From Actinomycetes bacterium (lineage in GTDB: Bacteria; Actinomycetota; Acidimicrobiia; Acidimicrobiales; RAAP-2): DNA of 64,000 nt. The notes below the pieces were generated by a model, which did not search any database, was not told the DNA's origin, and was given only the letters and a program-made list of their open reading frames with translations. A program made the position numbers and the translations under genes. Positions 33,933-43,327 of this stretch are shown here, in pieces; within the stretch, counting starts at the first letter, position 1, and each line of letters starts with the position of its first letter. Location: positions 164,386 to 228,385 of the forward strand of contig JAJYBR010000001.1 in the NCBI GenBank assembly GCA_021778895.1. Reading direction: 5' to 3'.

Positions 33933-35720
33933 TCAGCCCAATCTCTTGACCAGCTCCTCGACCTCGTCGCGCAGGCGGGTCGGCAGGCGGTCGCCGAACT
34001 GGGCGTAGTGCTGCTCAATCAGGGGAACCTCGGCGCGCCAATCCTGCTCGTCGACCGACAGGAGCGTCGCCAAGGCCTCGGGCGAGATCTGCAGGCCCGT
34101 GGTGTCGAGGGCGCCCGGTGCGGGGACGTCACCGATGGGCGTCGACACGGCCTCGCCACGTCCCGAGACGCGGTCGAACACCCAGGCCAGGACGCGGCTG
34201 TTCTCGCCGTAGCCGGGCCACAGGAAGTGGCCGTCATCGTCCTTGCGGAACCAGTTGACGTAGAAGATCTTGGGGAGCTTGGCCTCGTCCAACCGGTCGG
34301 CGAAGCTGAGCCAGTGCCCGAAGTAGTCGGCCATGTTGTAGCCGCAGAAGGGCAGCATGGCGAAGGGGTCACGGCGCAGGTTCCCGACCGCGCCCACCGC
34401 GGCCGCGGTCGTCTCGGAGGCCATGATCGAGCCCAGGAAGACGCCGTGAGCCCAGTCGCGCGCCTCGAACACCAGGGGCACCACGCGAGCGCGGCGGCCG
34501 CCGAAGAGGATCGCGTCGATGGGCACGCCCGCCGGGTCCTCCCACTCGGGAGCGATCGCCGGGTCCTGGCTCGCCGGAGCCGTGAAGCGCGAGTTCGGGT
34601 GGGCGGCCGGCCCCAGATCGGGGCTCCAGGCCCGTCCCCGCCAGTCGGTGAGGCCCGCGGGCGGCTCGCCCATGCCCTCCCACCACACGTCGCCGTCGGC
34701 GGTGAGCGCCGTGTTGGTGAAGATGGTGTTGGCCTCGATGGAGTACATCGCGTTGGGGTTGGTCTCGAAGTTCGTCCCCGGGGCGACGCCGAAGAAGCCG
34801 GCCTCGGGGTTGATGGCGTAGAGGCGACCGTCGGCCCCCGGCTTCATCCAGCAGATGTCGTCGCCGATGGTCTCGACCTTCCATCCCGGCAGGGTGGGGA
34901 CGAGCATGGCCAGATTGGTCTTGCCGCAGGCGCTCGGGAAGGCGCCCGCGACGTAGCGGACCTCGCCGGCGGGGTTGGTGAGCTTCAAGATGAGCATGTG
35001 CTCGGCCAGCCAGCCGTCGGAGCGGGCCATCACCGAGGCGATGCGCAGCGCGTAGCACTTCTTGCCCAGGAGGGCGTTTCCGCCGTAGCCCGAGCCGAAG
35101 GAGATGATCTCGCGGGTCTCGGGGAAGTGGACGATGTACTTGTGCTCGGCGTTGCACGGCCAGGCCACGTCGGCCTGGCCCTCGGCCAGGGGCATGCCCA
35201 CCGAGTGCAGGCAGGGCACGAACGCGCCGTCCTCACCCAGTTGGTCCAGGACGGCCGATCCCATGCGCGTCATGATGCGCATCGAGACGGCGACGTAGGC
35301 CGAGTCCGTGATCTCGACGCCGATGTGCGAGATGGGCGAGCCGAGCGGGCCCATGGAGAAGGGCACCACGTACAAGGTGCGCCCGCGCATCGACCCGCGC
35401 AGCAGGCCCGTGAGGGTGGCGCGCATCTCGTCGGGGTCCTGCCAGTTGTTGGTCGGGCCGGCGTCTTCGGGTGCGCGCGAGCAGATGAAGGTGCGGTCCT
35501 CGACGCGAGCGACGTCGCTCGGGTCCGAGGCCGCCCAGAAGCTGTGGGGCCGCTTGGCGTCCGAGAGCCGCTGGAACGTGCCCTGGTCGACGAGCTGCTG
35601 GCACAGGGCGTCGTACTCGGCGTCGGAGCCGTCGCACCAGTAGATACGATCAGGGGTCGTCAGCGCGGCGACCTCGTCAACCCAAGTGAGGAGTCGCTGG
35701 TGAGTCGTGGGGTGGGTCAC
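33933..35720 (-). CDS. pckG: Phosphoenolpyruvate carboxykinase (GTP)
   Basis: A 595-residue enzyme converting oxaloacetate and GTP to phosphoenolpyruvate, the gluconeogenic or anaplerotic node. [20 protein letters not shown] and the kinase P-loop region [15 protein letters not shown] are the GTP-PEPCK signatures, with [10 protein letters not shown] downstream. Length is normal for the Actinobacteria. GTG start with AAGGA about seven bases upstream. It stands alone, divergent from thiL and convergent with the MFS gene. Confidence 0.96.
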   Translation of the reverse strand: MTHPTTHQRLLTWVDEVAALTTPDRIYWCDGSDAEYDALCQQLVDQGTFQRLSDAKRPHSFWAASDPSDVARVEDRTFICSRAPEDAGPTNNWQDPDEMRATLTGLLRGSMRGRTLYVVPFSMGPLGSPISHIGVEITDSAYVAVSMRIMTRMGSAVLDQLGEDGAFVPCLHSVGMPLAEGQADVAWPCNAEHKYIVHFPETREIISFGSGYGGNALLGKKCYALRIASVMARSDGWLAEHMLILKLTNPAGEVRYVAGAFPSACGKTNLAMLVPTLPGWKVETIGDDICWMKPGADGRLYAINPEAGFFGVAPGTNFETNPNAMYSIEANTIFTNTALTADGDVWWEGMGEPPAGLTDWRGRAWSPDLGPAAHPNSRFTAPASQDPAIAPEWEDPAGVPIDAILFGGRRARVVPLVFEARDWAHGVFLGSIMASETTAAAVGAVGNLRRDPFAMLPFCGYNMADYFGHWLSFADRLDEAKLPKIFYVNWFRKDDDGHFLWPGYGENSRVLAWVFDRVSGRGEAVSTPIGDVPAPGALDTTGLQISPEALATLLSVDEQDWRAEVPLIEQHYAQFGDRLPTRLRDEVEELVKRLG

Positions 35721-35770
35721 GTGATGTCCTTGTGTTGGCTAAGCCTGCTGGGGGGCAGGATCGAGCAGTC

Positions 35771-36721
35771 GTGACCCGTCCGGGCGGCTCCACCCCAACC
35801 CGAGGCGCCGACGGACGCGAGGACGACGTCTTGCAGCGTATCGCCCGCGCGATCGGGGGTCGTACGCCCGTTCCCGGCGAGGTGCACATCGGCGATGACG
35901 CGGCGGTCCTGCGCCCCCTCGTCGGGCAGGCGGTGATCAGCGTCGACACCGCCGTGTGGGGTGTGCACCTGGACGCCGACCTGTTCACCCTCACCGATCT
36001 GGGATACAAGGCGGTCGCCGCGGCGATGTCGGACCTGGCGGCCATGGGGGCCCGGCCCCGAGCGATCCTGGTGGCCGTGACCGCTCCGGCGGGCACCGAT
36101 CTCGAGGCGCTCCACGCGGGGGTCGGGGCGGCCGCCGCCCAGCTGGGCTGCCCGGTCGTCGGTGGCGACCTGTCGCGCGGGCGCGACGTCGCGGTGGCCG
36201 TCACGGTGCTCGGCGAGTGCCCCGGGGGCGGGGCGGTGCTGCGCAGCGGCGCGCGGCCCGGCGACGAGATCTGGCTCACGGCACCCGTGGGCGCGTCGGC
36301 CGCCGGACTGCGCCGGCGACGGGCTGGCGCCCCCTCCGACGACCCGTTGGTCATCCGCCACCGACGCCCGCAGCCGCGCCTGCTCGAGGGACTCGCGGCC
36401 CGGGAGGCTGGCGCCCACGCGATGATGGACATCAGCGATGGCTTGGCCCTCGACCTGCACCGGCTGGCCGACGCCAGCGCCTGCGGCTTCGCGCTCGACG
36501 AGATCCCGGCGTCCCCGGGCGCCACGGCGGTCGAGGCCCGGGCGGGCGGGGAGGACTATGAGCTGCTCATGGTGTGCGCCGACGGATCGGCGTTGCAGAC
36601 GGCCTTCGCGGCCCGTGGCCTGGCCGCACCGCTGCGTATCGGGCGGATCGTCGCCGAGCACGAGCACCGGACCCTCGGGGGCCAGCCACTGGACCGAGAG
36701 GGGTTCCAGCACGATTTCTAA
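35771..36721 (+). CDS. thiL: Thiamine-monophosphate kinase
   Basis: A 316-residue PurM-like kinase that makes thiamine diphosphate from thiamine phosphate and ATP. IGDDAAVL near residue 37, DTAVWGVHLDADL, VGGDLSRGRDVAVAV and MMDISDGLALDLHRLA are family motifs with the metal-binding aspartates present; GGEDYELLM is in the C-terminal half. The GTG at 35771 is preferred over the upstream ATG at 35732 since the extra residues do not align with the family. There is no other thi gene and no recognisable TPP riboswitch nearby. Confidence 0.9.
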   Translation: MTRPGGSTPTRGADGREDDVLQRIARAIGGRTPVPGEVHIGDDAAVLRPLVGQAVISVDTAVWGVHLDADLFTLTDLGYKAVAAAMSDLAAMGARPRAILVAVTAPAGTDLEALHAGVGAAAAQLGCPVVGGDLSRGRDVAVAVTVLGECPGGGAVLRSGARPGDEIWLTAPVGASAAGLRRRRAGAPSDDPLVIRHRRPQPRLLEGLAAREAGAHAMMDISDGLALDLHRLADASACGFALDEIPASPGATAVEARAGGEDYELLMVCADGSALQTAFAARGLAAPLRIGRIVAEHEHRTLGGQPLDREGFQHDF

Positions 36722-36737
36722 CGGGGCCGGGCCCCGT
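36721..36737. terminator. GC hairpin between convergent thiL and rpmB
   Basis: ACGGGG (36721-36726) pairs with CCCCGT (36732-36737) around a five-base loop, starting at the last base of the thiL stop and ending about 24 bases from the rpmB stop. It could terminate both. Confidence 0.5.
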
Positions 36738-36760
36738 GGGGCCGACCCGGGACGCGGGTG

Positions 36761-36973
36761 CTACCCCGCGGTGGGGCGGCGGCTGGCCGGCTTGACGACC
36801 TTGCCGGAGCGCAGGCAGCCGGTGCACACGTTGAGGTGCGTCGGGGTCGAGCCGACCAGGGCCCGCACGCGCTGAATGTTCGGGTTCCAGCGGCGCTTGG
36901 TGCGGCGGTGGGAGTGTGAGACGTTCATCCCGAAGAACGGCTTCTTGCCGCAGATCTCGCAGACGGACGCCAT
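36761..36973 (-). CDS. rpmB: 50S ribosomal protein L28 (zinc-binding form)
   Basis: A 70-residue ribosomal protein. It starts [20 protein letters not shown] after Met and has the CxxC pairs at C5/C8 and near C50/C53 of the zinc-ribbon (C+) form, with the basic middle [21 protein letters not shown] precedes the ATG with good spacing. Adjacent fakA-like and recG genes on the opposite strand follow the order rpmB, DAK2-domain gene, recG seen across many Gram-positives. Confidence 0.95.
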   Translation of the reverse strand: MASVCEICGKKPFFGMNVSHSHRRTKRRWNPNIQRVRALVGSTPTHLNVCTGCLRSGKVVKPASRRPTAG

Positions 36974-36990
36974 GGGTGCTCTCCTTCGCC

Positions 36991-37010
36991 GACCGCGATC
37001 TCGCGCGGTC
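36991..37010 (-). promoter_or_regulatory. Hairpin in the rpmB leader
   Basis: GACCGCG (36991-36997) and CGCGGTC (37004-37010) form a perfect seven-base stem with a six-base loop in the untranslated leader of rpmB, ending 18 bases before its ATG. It could be a binding site for L28 or another leader-control element. Confidence 0.4.
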
Positions 37011-37024
37011 AAAACCGGAGGGTC

Positions 37025-37030
37025 ATTGTA
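37025..37030 (-). promoter_or_regulatory. -10 hexamer TACAAT of the rpmB promoter
   Basis: TACAAT on the minus strand, a near-consensus -10, gives rpmB a leader of about 45 nt. It overlaps the divergent TAGCAT element by two bases. Confidence 0.55.
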
Positions 37031-37034
37031 GCAT
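37029..37034 (+). promoter_or_regulatory. -10 hexamer TAGCAT, near-leaderless promoter for the DAK2-domain gene
   Basis: TAGCAT ends eight bases before the ATG at 37043. Confidence 0.45.
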
Positions 37035-37042
37035 CGAGTTCG

Positions 37043-38662
37043 ATGCCGGTACGCACTCGACTGTCGCCGAGCGACCTTCGACGGGCGATGGTGACCTTCG
37101 CGGGGCTCTTGCACTCCCATCGCGAGCAGCTCAACCGACTCAACGTCTTTCCGGTGCCCGACGGGGACACCGGCACGAACATGGCTCTGACCGTCGCTTC
37201 GGTGGTGGACGCGCTGGCGCCCATGACCGATGAGTCGACGATGGACGAGGTCTGCTCGGCGATCGCCCAGGGATCCCTGATGGGAGCGCGGGGGAACTCG
37301 GGCGTGATCCTCTCCCAGATGCTGCGCGGCATGACGGACCGCTTCCGCTCCGTCACCGCCATCACTCCTTCCGTCCTGGCCGACTCGCTGGCCCAGGCGG
37401 ACCGCCTGGCCCGCCAGGCCGTCGTGCGCCCGGTGGAAGGGACGATCCTCACGGTGGCCCGAGCGGCCGCCCAGGGGGCCAACGCGACCAAGTCGTCGCT
37501 GAGCGCCCTGGTGCGCGGTGCGCGCGAGCGGGCCCGCGAGGCGCTGGCGCGCACTCCCGAGCAGCTGCCGGTGCTCAAGCAGGCCGGTGTCGTCGACTCG
37601 GGGGGGAGCGGGCTCGTCCTACTCTTCGATGCGCTGTGCCACGTCGCGTGCGACGATCCGCTGCCCAGCCCGCCCGATGTCGACACTGCGGCGCCCACTC
37701 CGACAACGATGCGGGGCGCGCTCGTCGGGGTGGACTCGCCGCGCTATGAGGTCATGTACCTCCTCGAGGGCGCAGACCCGGGCCTCGAGGCGTTCCGCGA
37801 GGCCTGGACCAAGATCGGCGAGTCCATCGTCATCGTGGGCGGCGACGGCCTTTACAACTGCCACATCCACACGGACCACATCGGTCCGGCGATCGAGGCG
37901 GGTCTGGAAATGGGGCGCCCGCGCTCCATCCGCGTCACCGATCTCGAAGACGAGACCGCGATCGCGCACCACGACGTGGCGCCCCCGGGCTCGCCCGACG
38001 TGGTGGTCGCCACGGCCGTCGTGGCCGTCGTGGCCGGCAGCGGGCTGGAGAAGATCTTCCGCTCCCTGGGCGTTACGGCCCTGGTGGCGGGCGGGCAATC
38101 GATGAACCCTTCGGCCGCCGAGCTGCTGGCGGCGATCGCCCAGTGCGCGGCCCGCGAGGTCGTCGTGCTGCCCAACAACGCCAACGTCGTCCTGGTGGCC
38201 CGTCAAGCCGCCGAGCTGGCCACGGTGCCCGTGCGCGTGGTGCCCACGCACGCCGTCGTCGAGGGGCTCTCGGCGCTGGTCGCCTTCAACCCGCAGTCCA
38301 GCGCTGAGGTGAATGTCGGGGCCATGGCCCACGCTGCCCAACGGGTGCGGGCGGGCGAGGTCACGCGAGCCGTCCGGGATGCGACCACCGAGGTCGGCAC
38401 GGTGCGCCAAGGAGACTGGCTGGCCGTGCGGCGGGGGCACGTGACCGCCGTCGCCGACTCGATGGAGAAGGCCTGCCTGGCGATCCTCGACCAATTGCTC
38501 GACGACGGCAGCGAACTGGTGACCGTGGTCGAGGGCGCGGGAGCGCTGGCCGGGGTCACCGAGGCCATCGAGGCCGCCGTGGGGGCTCGGGCGCCGTCCG
38601 CCGAGGTGGAGGTCCACCGAGGTGGGCAGCCGACCTACCCCTACTACATCGGCGTCGAGTGA
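37043..38662 (+). CDS. DAK2 domain fatty acid kinase-like protein (FakA/YloV)
   Basis: A 539-residue protein. The N-terminal DhaL-like kinase domain has [16 protein letters not shown] near residues 35-50, whose aspartates bind Mg-ATP, and [12 protein letters not shown]; the middle and C-terminal parts ([12 protein letters not shown]) match the YloV/FakA architecture. FakA phosphorylates fatty acids held by FakB (DegV family) proteins and feeds PlsX/PlsY phospholipid synthesis. plsX occurs 6 kb downstream, which fits, though no fakB is in the window. The stop overlaps the recG GTG by four bases. Confidence 0.88.
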   Translation: MPVRTRLSPSDLRRAMVTFAGLLHSHREQLNRLNVFPVPDGDTGTNMALTVASVVDALAPMTDESTMDEVCSAIAQGSLMGARGNSGVILSQMLRGMTDRFRSVTAITPSVLADSLAQADRLARQAVVRPVEGTILTVARAAAQGANATKSSLSALVRGARERAREALARTPEQLPVLKQAGVVDSGGSGLVLLFDALCHVACDDPLPSPPDVDTAAPTPTTMRGALVGVDSPRYEVMYLLEGADPGLEAFREAWTKIGESIVIVGGDGLYNCHIHTDHIGPAIEAGLEMGRPRSIRVTDLEDETAIAHHDVAPPGSPDVVVATAVVAVVAGSGLEKIFRSLGVTALVAGGQSMNPSAAELLAAIAQCAAREVVVLPNNANVVLVARQAAELATVPVRVVPTHAVVEGLSALVAFNPQSSAEVNVGAMAHAAQRVRAGEVTRAVRDATTEVGTVRQGDWLAVRRGHVTAVADSMEKACLAILDQLLDDGSELVTVVEGAGALAGVTEAIEAAVGARAPSAEVEVHRGGQPTYPYYIGVE

Positions 38663-40845
38663 GCGATCTGCCGTCTCGGCCCTTGGGCCGGCTGCGCGAC
38701 GTCGAGCTCACGCGATTGCGTCGCGTCGGGGAGCGTCGGGGAGCCGAGCTGGCCGACCTGGGACTGCGCTCCGTCCTCGACCTTCTGCAGTACTACCCGC
38801 GCACCTACGTCGACCGCTCGCGCTGGGCCGCTCTCGACGAGGTGGCTCTCGGCGACCAGGTGACGGTGATGGGCGAGGTGCAGCGCGTGTCGGCGCGGCG
38901 CACGCGCCAGGGCCGTTCGCTGGTCCAGGTGGTCATCGGTGACGGCTCGGCGTCCATGACGATCTCCTACTTCAACCAGCCGTGGCGCGAGCGCCAGTTG
39001 CGCGCGGGCTCCCAGGTGCTCGTGTTCGGCATGGTCGACGAGTACCGGGGCACGCGCCAGATGACCAATCCAGCCACGGACGTGCTGGTCGGCTCCGAGG
39101 ATGCCGAGCCCAGCGCGCCGCGGCGTGTGGGGCGGCTGGTGCCGGTCTACCCCACCTCCGAGAAGTTGTCCCTGTCGAGCTGGGAGATCGGTGCGCTGGT
39201 CGAGGAGGCACTCCGTCGCGCTGGACCGGTCCTCGATCCGTGGCCCGCCGAGGTGGTCAGCGCTCTGGGCCTGCTCGACCGCAGCGCCGCGCTGTGGGCC
39301 ATCCACGCGCCGCGCGACCAAGCCGACCGGCATGCGGCGCGCGAAAGGCTGGCCTTCGACGAGTTGCTGCGCCTGCAGCTGGCCCTGGCCCTGCGCCGCC
39401 GGCAGGTCGAGCTGTTCGGGCACGGCGTGGCCCATCCGGTCGCAGCCGGGGCCCTCGGTCCGGACGGCAACGACAGCCTGGTCGGGCGGCTGGTGGCCCG
39501 CCAACCCTTCGCCCTCACTGGGGCCCAGCGGCGCGTCCTGGACGAGATCCTCGACGACGTGGCCGCACCGGTCCCGATGCACCGCCTTCTCCAAGGCGAC
39601 GTCGGCAGCGGCAAGACGCTGGTGGCAACCGCCGCGCTGGCTGCAGTCGTCGATGACGGCTTCCAGGGAGCCCTCATGGTCCCCACCGAGATCCTGGCCG
39701 AGCAGCACCTCGCCTCGCTGCGGCGCGATCTGGGCGGTCTCACCCGGCGCGACGCGAACGCGTTGGGGGGGCACCGCGACGTCGAGGTGCACCTGCTCAG
39801 CGGCCGGATCGGCGCAGCCGCCCGGCGCGCGACGCTCGCCGGTCTGGCCTCCGGGCACGTCGACATCGTCGTGGGCACCCACGCCTTGCTCAGCGAGTCG
39901 GTGCAGTTCCATCGGCTCGGGATGGTGGTGATCGACGAGCAGCACCGCTTCGGCGTCGACCAGCGAGCCGTGCTGCGGGACAAGGCGTGGGGATCCCACG
40001 AGGGGACGGTGGATCCGGACCTGCTGGTCCTGACGGCCACACCCATCCCGCGAACCGCGGCGCTGGCCCTCTTCGGCGATCTGGACCGCTCCGTGATCGA
40101 CGAGCTGCCCGCGGGCCGGGTGGCGATCACGACGACGTGGGCGCCCACCCCCGAAGCGGCCACCAACGCTTGGCAGCGCGTGCGCAGCGAGGTCGCGGCC
40201 GGCCGACGGGCCTACGTCGTGTGCCCGCTCGTCGAGGAAGGCGGCAAGGTGGAAGCGACCGGGGCGGTTGCCGAGTTCGGCCGCCTGGCCGCGACCGAGT
40301 TGGCGGGGCTCGACATCGGGCTCGTCCACGGCCAGATGCCCGCCGCCCAGCGCGACGCCGTGATGGAGGACTTCCGCGCCGGGCGCCTGGGCGTCCTGGT
40401 CGCGACCGTGGTGGTCGAGGTCGGCGTCGACGTCCCCGACGCGACAGTCATCGTGATCGAGGACGCTTGGCGCTTCGGCCTGGCCCAACTGCACCAGCTG
40501 CGCGGGCGGGTGGGGCGTTCGACCTGGCCCAGCTGGTGCTACCTGCTGGGCGATGCTCCCTCCAGCGACGGCGAGCGGCGGCTTGAAGCCCTCGTGGCGA
40601 CGACCGACGGCTTCGCCCTGGCCGAGGTCGACCTGGAGCTGCGCGGCGAGGGCGCGGTCCTGGGCAGCCGCCAGCGCGGTCGCAGCGACTTGCGCCTCGC
40701 CTCCCTCGTCGAGGACACCGAGTTGGTGGAGCGCGCGCACCAGGTGGCCCGGGACCTGGTGGCTGCGGGCGCCGCCGATGCGGCCGCCGTGCGCGAGGAG
40801 CTCGAGCTGCTCGGTGAGGACGTGTCCTACCTGTTCAAGTCGTGA
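38659..40845 (+). CDS. recG: ATP-dependent DNA helicase RecG
   Basis: A 728-residue SF2 helicase that remodels stalled forks and Holliday junctions. The N-terminal wedge/OB domain (residues about 1-200) includes LRDVELTRLRRVGERRGAEL and YYPRTYVDRS; Walker A QGDVGSGKTLVA begins near 313 and the DEQH box (VIDEQHRFGVDQR) near 424; QLRGRVGRS is motif VI. Length is normal for Actinobacteria. It is translationally coupled to the DAK2 gene upstream and followed 75 bases later by rsmD under its own hexamer. Confidence 0.95.
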   Translation: MSDLPSRPLGRLRDVELTRLRRVGERRGAELADLGLRSVLDLLQYYPRTYVDRSRWAALDEVALGDQVTVMGEVQRVSARRTRQGRSLVQVVIGDGSASMTISYFNQPWRERQLRAGSQVLVFGMVDEYRGTRQMTNPATDVLVGSEDAEPSAPRRVGRLVPVYPTSEKLSLSSWEIGALVEEALRRAGPVLDPWPAEVVSALGLLDRSAALWAIHAPRDQADRHAARERLAFDELLRLQLALALRRRQVELFGHGVAHPVAAGALGPDGNDSLVGRLVARQPFALTGAQRRVLDEILDDVAAPVPMHRLLQGDVGSGKTLVATAALAAVVDDGFQGALMVPTEILAEQHLASLRRDLGGLTRRDANALGGHRDVEVHLLSGRIGAAARRATLAGLASGHVDIVVGTHALLSESVQFHRLGMVVIDEQHRFGVDQRAVLRDKAWGSHEGTVDPDLLVLTATPIPRTAALALFGDLDRSVIDELPAGRVAITTTWAPTPEAATNAWQRVRSEVAAGRRAYVVCPLVEEGGKVEATGAVAEFGRLAATELAGLDIGLVHGQMPAAQRDAVMEDFRAGRLGVLVATVVVEVGVDVPDATVIVIEDAWRFGLAQLHQLRGRVGRSTWPSWCYLLGDAPSSDGERRLEALVATTDGFALAEVDLELRGEGAVLGSRQRGRSDLRLASLVEDTELVERAHQVARDLVAAGAADAAAVREELELLGEDVSYLFKS

Positions 40846-40908
40846 GTGGTCGATCTGCGGACCTCACCGCGCGGTGGGCCCTCGACCCGTGGGCGCCGGG
40901 CGAGCACG

Positions 40909-40914
40909 TAGCCT
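40909..40914 (+). promoter_or_regulatory. -10 hexamer TAGCCT, leaderless rsmD promoter
   Basis: TAGCCT ends six bases before the GTG at 40921. Confidence 0.55.
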
Positions 40915-40920
40915 GGATCC

Positions 40921-41445
40921 GTGCGCGTGATCGGCGGCCAGGCGCGGGGGCGCGCCCTGCGGGCCAAGCTTCCCCCCACGGTTCGACCGACCACGGACTT
41001 CGCGCGCGAGGCCATCTTCTCGATGCTCGAGAGCCGGGGTGGGGTCCACGGGTTGGTGGTGGCCGACCTGTACTGCGGATCGGGAGCCCTCGGCATCGAG
41101 GCCCTGTCGCGGGGCGCGCGCCGGGTCTACTTCGTCGACGCCGACCCGGCCTGCCTGGCCGCGGCGCGGGCCAACCTGGCTCCTCTCCACCTGGAGGGCG
41201 AGGCGATTTTCGTGCGCGCCACCCTGCCGGGCTGGGCCCCAGCGCAGCCGCTCGACCTGGTCCTCGCCGATCCGCCCTACGGCGCCGTGGACGTCCAGGC
41301 GCTCCTGGACTCGGCGCCGGCGCCGCGCGCGGTCATCGAGAACGACCGCTACGCCGAGGCGCCACCGGGATGGACTATCGCCAAGCGCAAGCGCTACGGC
41401 ACTACGCTCGTTACGATGCTCGAGCAAGGTGCGTCGGTCACGTGA
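40921..41445 (+). CDS. rsmD: 16S rRNA (guanine966-N2)-methyltransferase RsmD
   Basis: A 174-residue SAM-dependent methyltransferase acting on 16S rRNA. It opens RVIGGQARGRALRAK, then ADLYCGSGALGIEALSRGA is the SAM-binding motif I and LVLADPPYGAVDV the catalytic (D/N)PPY motif. The GTG start fits the upstream hexamer. It overlaps coaD by four bases, the rsmD-coaD pair found in many bacteria. Confidence 0.94.
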   Translation: MRVIGGQARGRALRAKLPPTVRPTTDFAREAIFSMLESRGGVHGLVVADLYCGSGALGIEALSRGARRVYFVDADPACLAAARANLAPLHLEGEAIFVRATLPGWAPAQPLDLVLADPPYGAVDVQALLDSAPAPRAVIENDRYAEAPPGWTIAKRKRYGTTLVTMLEQGASVT

Positions 41446-41927
41446 CGATCGGACTGATCCCGGGCTCCTTCGACCCCTTTCACAACGGCCACCTCGAGGT
41501 GGTCGAGCGCGCGGCCCTGATCTTCGACGACGTCGTCGTGGCGGCGATCCGCAACCCGCAGAAGTCCGAGGCCATGTTCGACCTCGACGAGCGGCGCGAG
41601 ATGATCGCCGAGAGCTGCGCCCATTTGGCGTCGGTGACCATCGTATCGATCGACCGGTTGTTGGTGGACGTGGCGCGCGACGTGGGCGCGACGGCGATCG
41701 TGAAGGGCCTGCGGGCGGTGTCGGACTTCGAGAGCGAGCTCCAGATGGCCCAGATGAACCGGTCGCTCTCCGGGGTCGAGACCCTGTTCATCCCCACCAG
41801 CTCGAGCCACTCGTTCATCGCGTCGCGGCTGCTGCGCGAGGTCGCTCGCTACGGGGGTGCGGTGGACGCGTTCGTCCCCGCCCCGGTGGCCGCGCGGCTC
41901 CGGGCCAAGATGGGAGGCGTGGGGTGA
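41442..41927 (+). CDS. coaD: Phosphopantetheine adenylyltransferase
   Basis: A 161-residue nucleotidyltransferase that converts 4'-phosphopantetheine and ATP to dephospho-CoA. GSFDPFHNGHL at residues 8-18 carries the HxGH motif, VKGLRAVSDFESELQMAQMN is the substrate region, and SSSHSFIASRLLRE stands for the C-terminal ISSTxxR motif. GTG start nested in the rsmD stop; the stop overlaps the next GTG. Confidence 0.96.
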   Translation: MTIGLIPGSFDPFHNGHLEVVERAALIFDDVVVAAIRNPQKSEAMFDLDERREMIAESCAHLASVTIVSIDRLLVDVARDVGATAIVKGLRAVSDFESELQMAQMNRSLSGVETLFIPTSSSHSFIASRLLREVARYGGAVDAFVPAPVAARLRAKMGGVG

Positions 41928-42562
41928 CCTCGTTCGACGGCTACGATGACTACCTGACCAACGACGTGGTCGAGCCCGCGGGACCCGCGAGCGACATCGA
42001 CGCGGACCTGACCGAGCTCATCGAGATCATCCGCACGGCCAAACAGATGCCGCTGTCGAACTCGGCGCTGATCGCCCGCGACGAGGTCCTCACGCTGCTC
42101 ACCCGGGCGCGCGAGAACCTGCCCGAGGAGATCCGGGAGGCCCGCTGGGCCCTGCGCGACCGCGAGGAGTTGATGGCCGCCGAGGTGCACAAGGCCAACC
42201 AGTTGATGGACCAGGTGCGCGCCGAGGCGGCCCGCATGGTCGAGCGCACCGAGATCGTGCGCCAGTCGCGCCAGATGGCCGACCAGATCATCTCTGACGC
42301 CGAGGCGCGCGCACGACAGATGATCAACCAGTCCGAGGACTTCATCGACGGCAAGCTGGGGAACTTCGAGATCGTGCTGGAGCGGCTGCTCAAGACGACC
42401 CGGTCGGGTCGCGAGCGGCTCAATGCCCAGGGCCTGCCCACCTCGTTGCTCGATGCGCGCTCCGGCGGGGAGTTCTTGAACGAGGCGCCCCCCGAGCCGC
42501 CGGCCCCGGCACCAGCGGCGACGAGCGAGGAGTCGTCGTTCTTCGACCAGGACGCCACGTAG
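41924..42562 (+). CDS. Coiled-coil cell-division factor, SepIVA-like
   Basis: A 212-residue, mostly helical protein. Residues 30-60 (ELIEIIRTAKQMPLSNSALI) resemble the membrane-side motif of the actinobacterial SepIVA family; a long coiled coil with many Gln/Glu/Arg residues runs from about 70 to 165, and a Pro/Ala-rich acidic tail follows. DivIVA-like SepIVA regulates septation and polar growth in mycobacteria. The location ahead of DUF177, rpmF and rnc matches the position of this gene in Streptomyces and mycobacteria. It is sometimes mis-annotated as an ATP synthase B chain. Confidence 0.78.
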   Translation: MTSFDGYDDYLTNDVVEPAGPASDIDADLTELIEIIRTAKQMPLSNSALIARDEVLTLLTRARENLPEEIREARWALRDREELMAAEVHKANQLMDQVRAEAARMVERTEIVRQSRQMADQIISDAEARARQMINQSEDFIDGKLGNFEIVLERLLKTTRSGRERLNAQGLPTSLLDARSGGEFLNEAPPEPPAPAPAATSEESSFFDQDAT

Positions 42563-42564
42563 AG

Positions 42565-43113
42565 GTGGCCTCGGCCTACGTCGTCTCGGTCGCGCGCCTG
42601 CAGCGCGAGGCCCCCGCCGTCCTGGACGTTGACTTCCAGGCGCCCTTTGACGCCGCCCGCGACGGGGGAGGCGCGCCCCCGACGGCGAGCGACGTCCCCG
42701 ACGGATCGGTGGTCTCGGTCGCGCTGCGTCTGGAGAGCTACGACGGAGGGCTGCGCGCGCGCGGGACGGTGCGCGCTCCCTGGCGCGGCACGTGCCGCCG
42801 CTGCCTCGTCACGGTGGACGGGCAGGTCGAGGCCCGCGTCGACGAGCGCTTCGTGCACGGGGAGCCGGACGACGAGTTGGCCTACCGCTACCAGGGCGAC
42901 GAGGTCGACCTGGCGCCGCTGGTCCACGACGCGGTCTTCCTCGAGCTGCCCCTGGCACCCCTGTGCCGGCCCGACTGCCAGGGCCTGTGCCCGCAGTGCG
43001 GCGCGGACCGCAACGTCGCGCCGTGCGCGTGCCGTGCACCGTCCGATCCCCGCTGGGATACACTTGACGCGCTCCGATTCGACGTCGAGACCGGCGGAAC
43101 GGACTCTGCGTGA
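42565..43113 (+). CDS. DUF177/YceD family protein
   Basis: A 182-residue protein. CRRCLVTVDGQVEARVDERF and the C-terminal cysteine cluster CRPDCQGLCPQCGADRN are diagnostic of YceD/DUF177, which is nearly always encoded just before rpmF and is linked to 23S rRNA processing or accumulation. The GTG start is two bases after the preceding stop, and rpmF begins 33 bases downstream. Confidence 0.92.
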   Translation: MASAYVVSVARLQREAPAVLDVDFQAPFDAARDGGGAPPTASDVPDGSVVSVALRLESYDGGLRARGTVRAPWRGTCRRCLVTVDGQVEARVDERFVHGEPDDELAYRYQGDEVDLAPLVHDAVFLELPLAPLCRPDCQGLCPQCGADRNVAPCACRAPSDPRWDTLDALRFDVETGGTDSA

Positions 43114-43146
43114 CGACGGCACGCTAGCGGCGGAAAAGGAAGATCG

Positions 43147-43326
43147 ATGGCAGTCCCGAAGCGAAAGACCTCCAAGGCCAAGACCCGCAGCCGTCGGGCG
43201 GCCAACTGGCGCCTGAGCGCGCCGGCGCGCAGCGTGTGCCCGCAGTGCGCAACAGCCAAGCTGCCCCACGTCGTGTGCCCCAACTGCGGCTGGTACAAGG
43301 GGCGCGTCGCCGTCGAGGTCGACTGA
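43147..43326 (+). CDS. rpmF: 50S ribosomal protein L32 (zinc-binding form)
   Basis: A 59-residue ribosomal protein that I translated directly: AVPKRKTSKAKTRSRRAANW after Met, then CPQC and CPNC, the four-cysteine zinc ribbon. GGAAAAGGAAG precedes the ATG. Conserved rpmF-plsX order follows, with plsX starting two bases after the stop. Confidence 0.95.
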   Translation: MAVPKRKTSKAKTRSRRAANWRLSAPARSVCPQCATAKLPHVVCPNCGWYKGRVAVEVD

Positions 43327-43327
43327 G

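Noticed and set aside
35721..35770. Possible TPP riboswitch ahead of thiL.
   Set aside because: Only 50 bases separate thiL from the divergent pckG start and no thi-box sequence is present.
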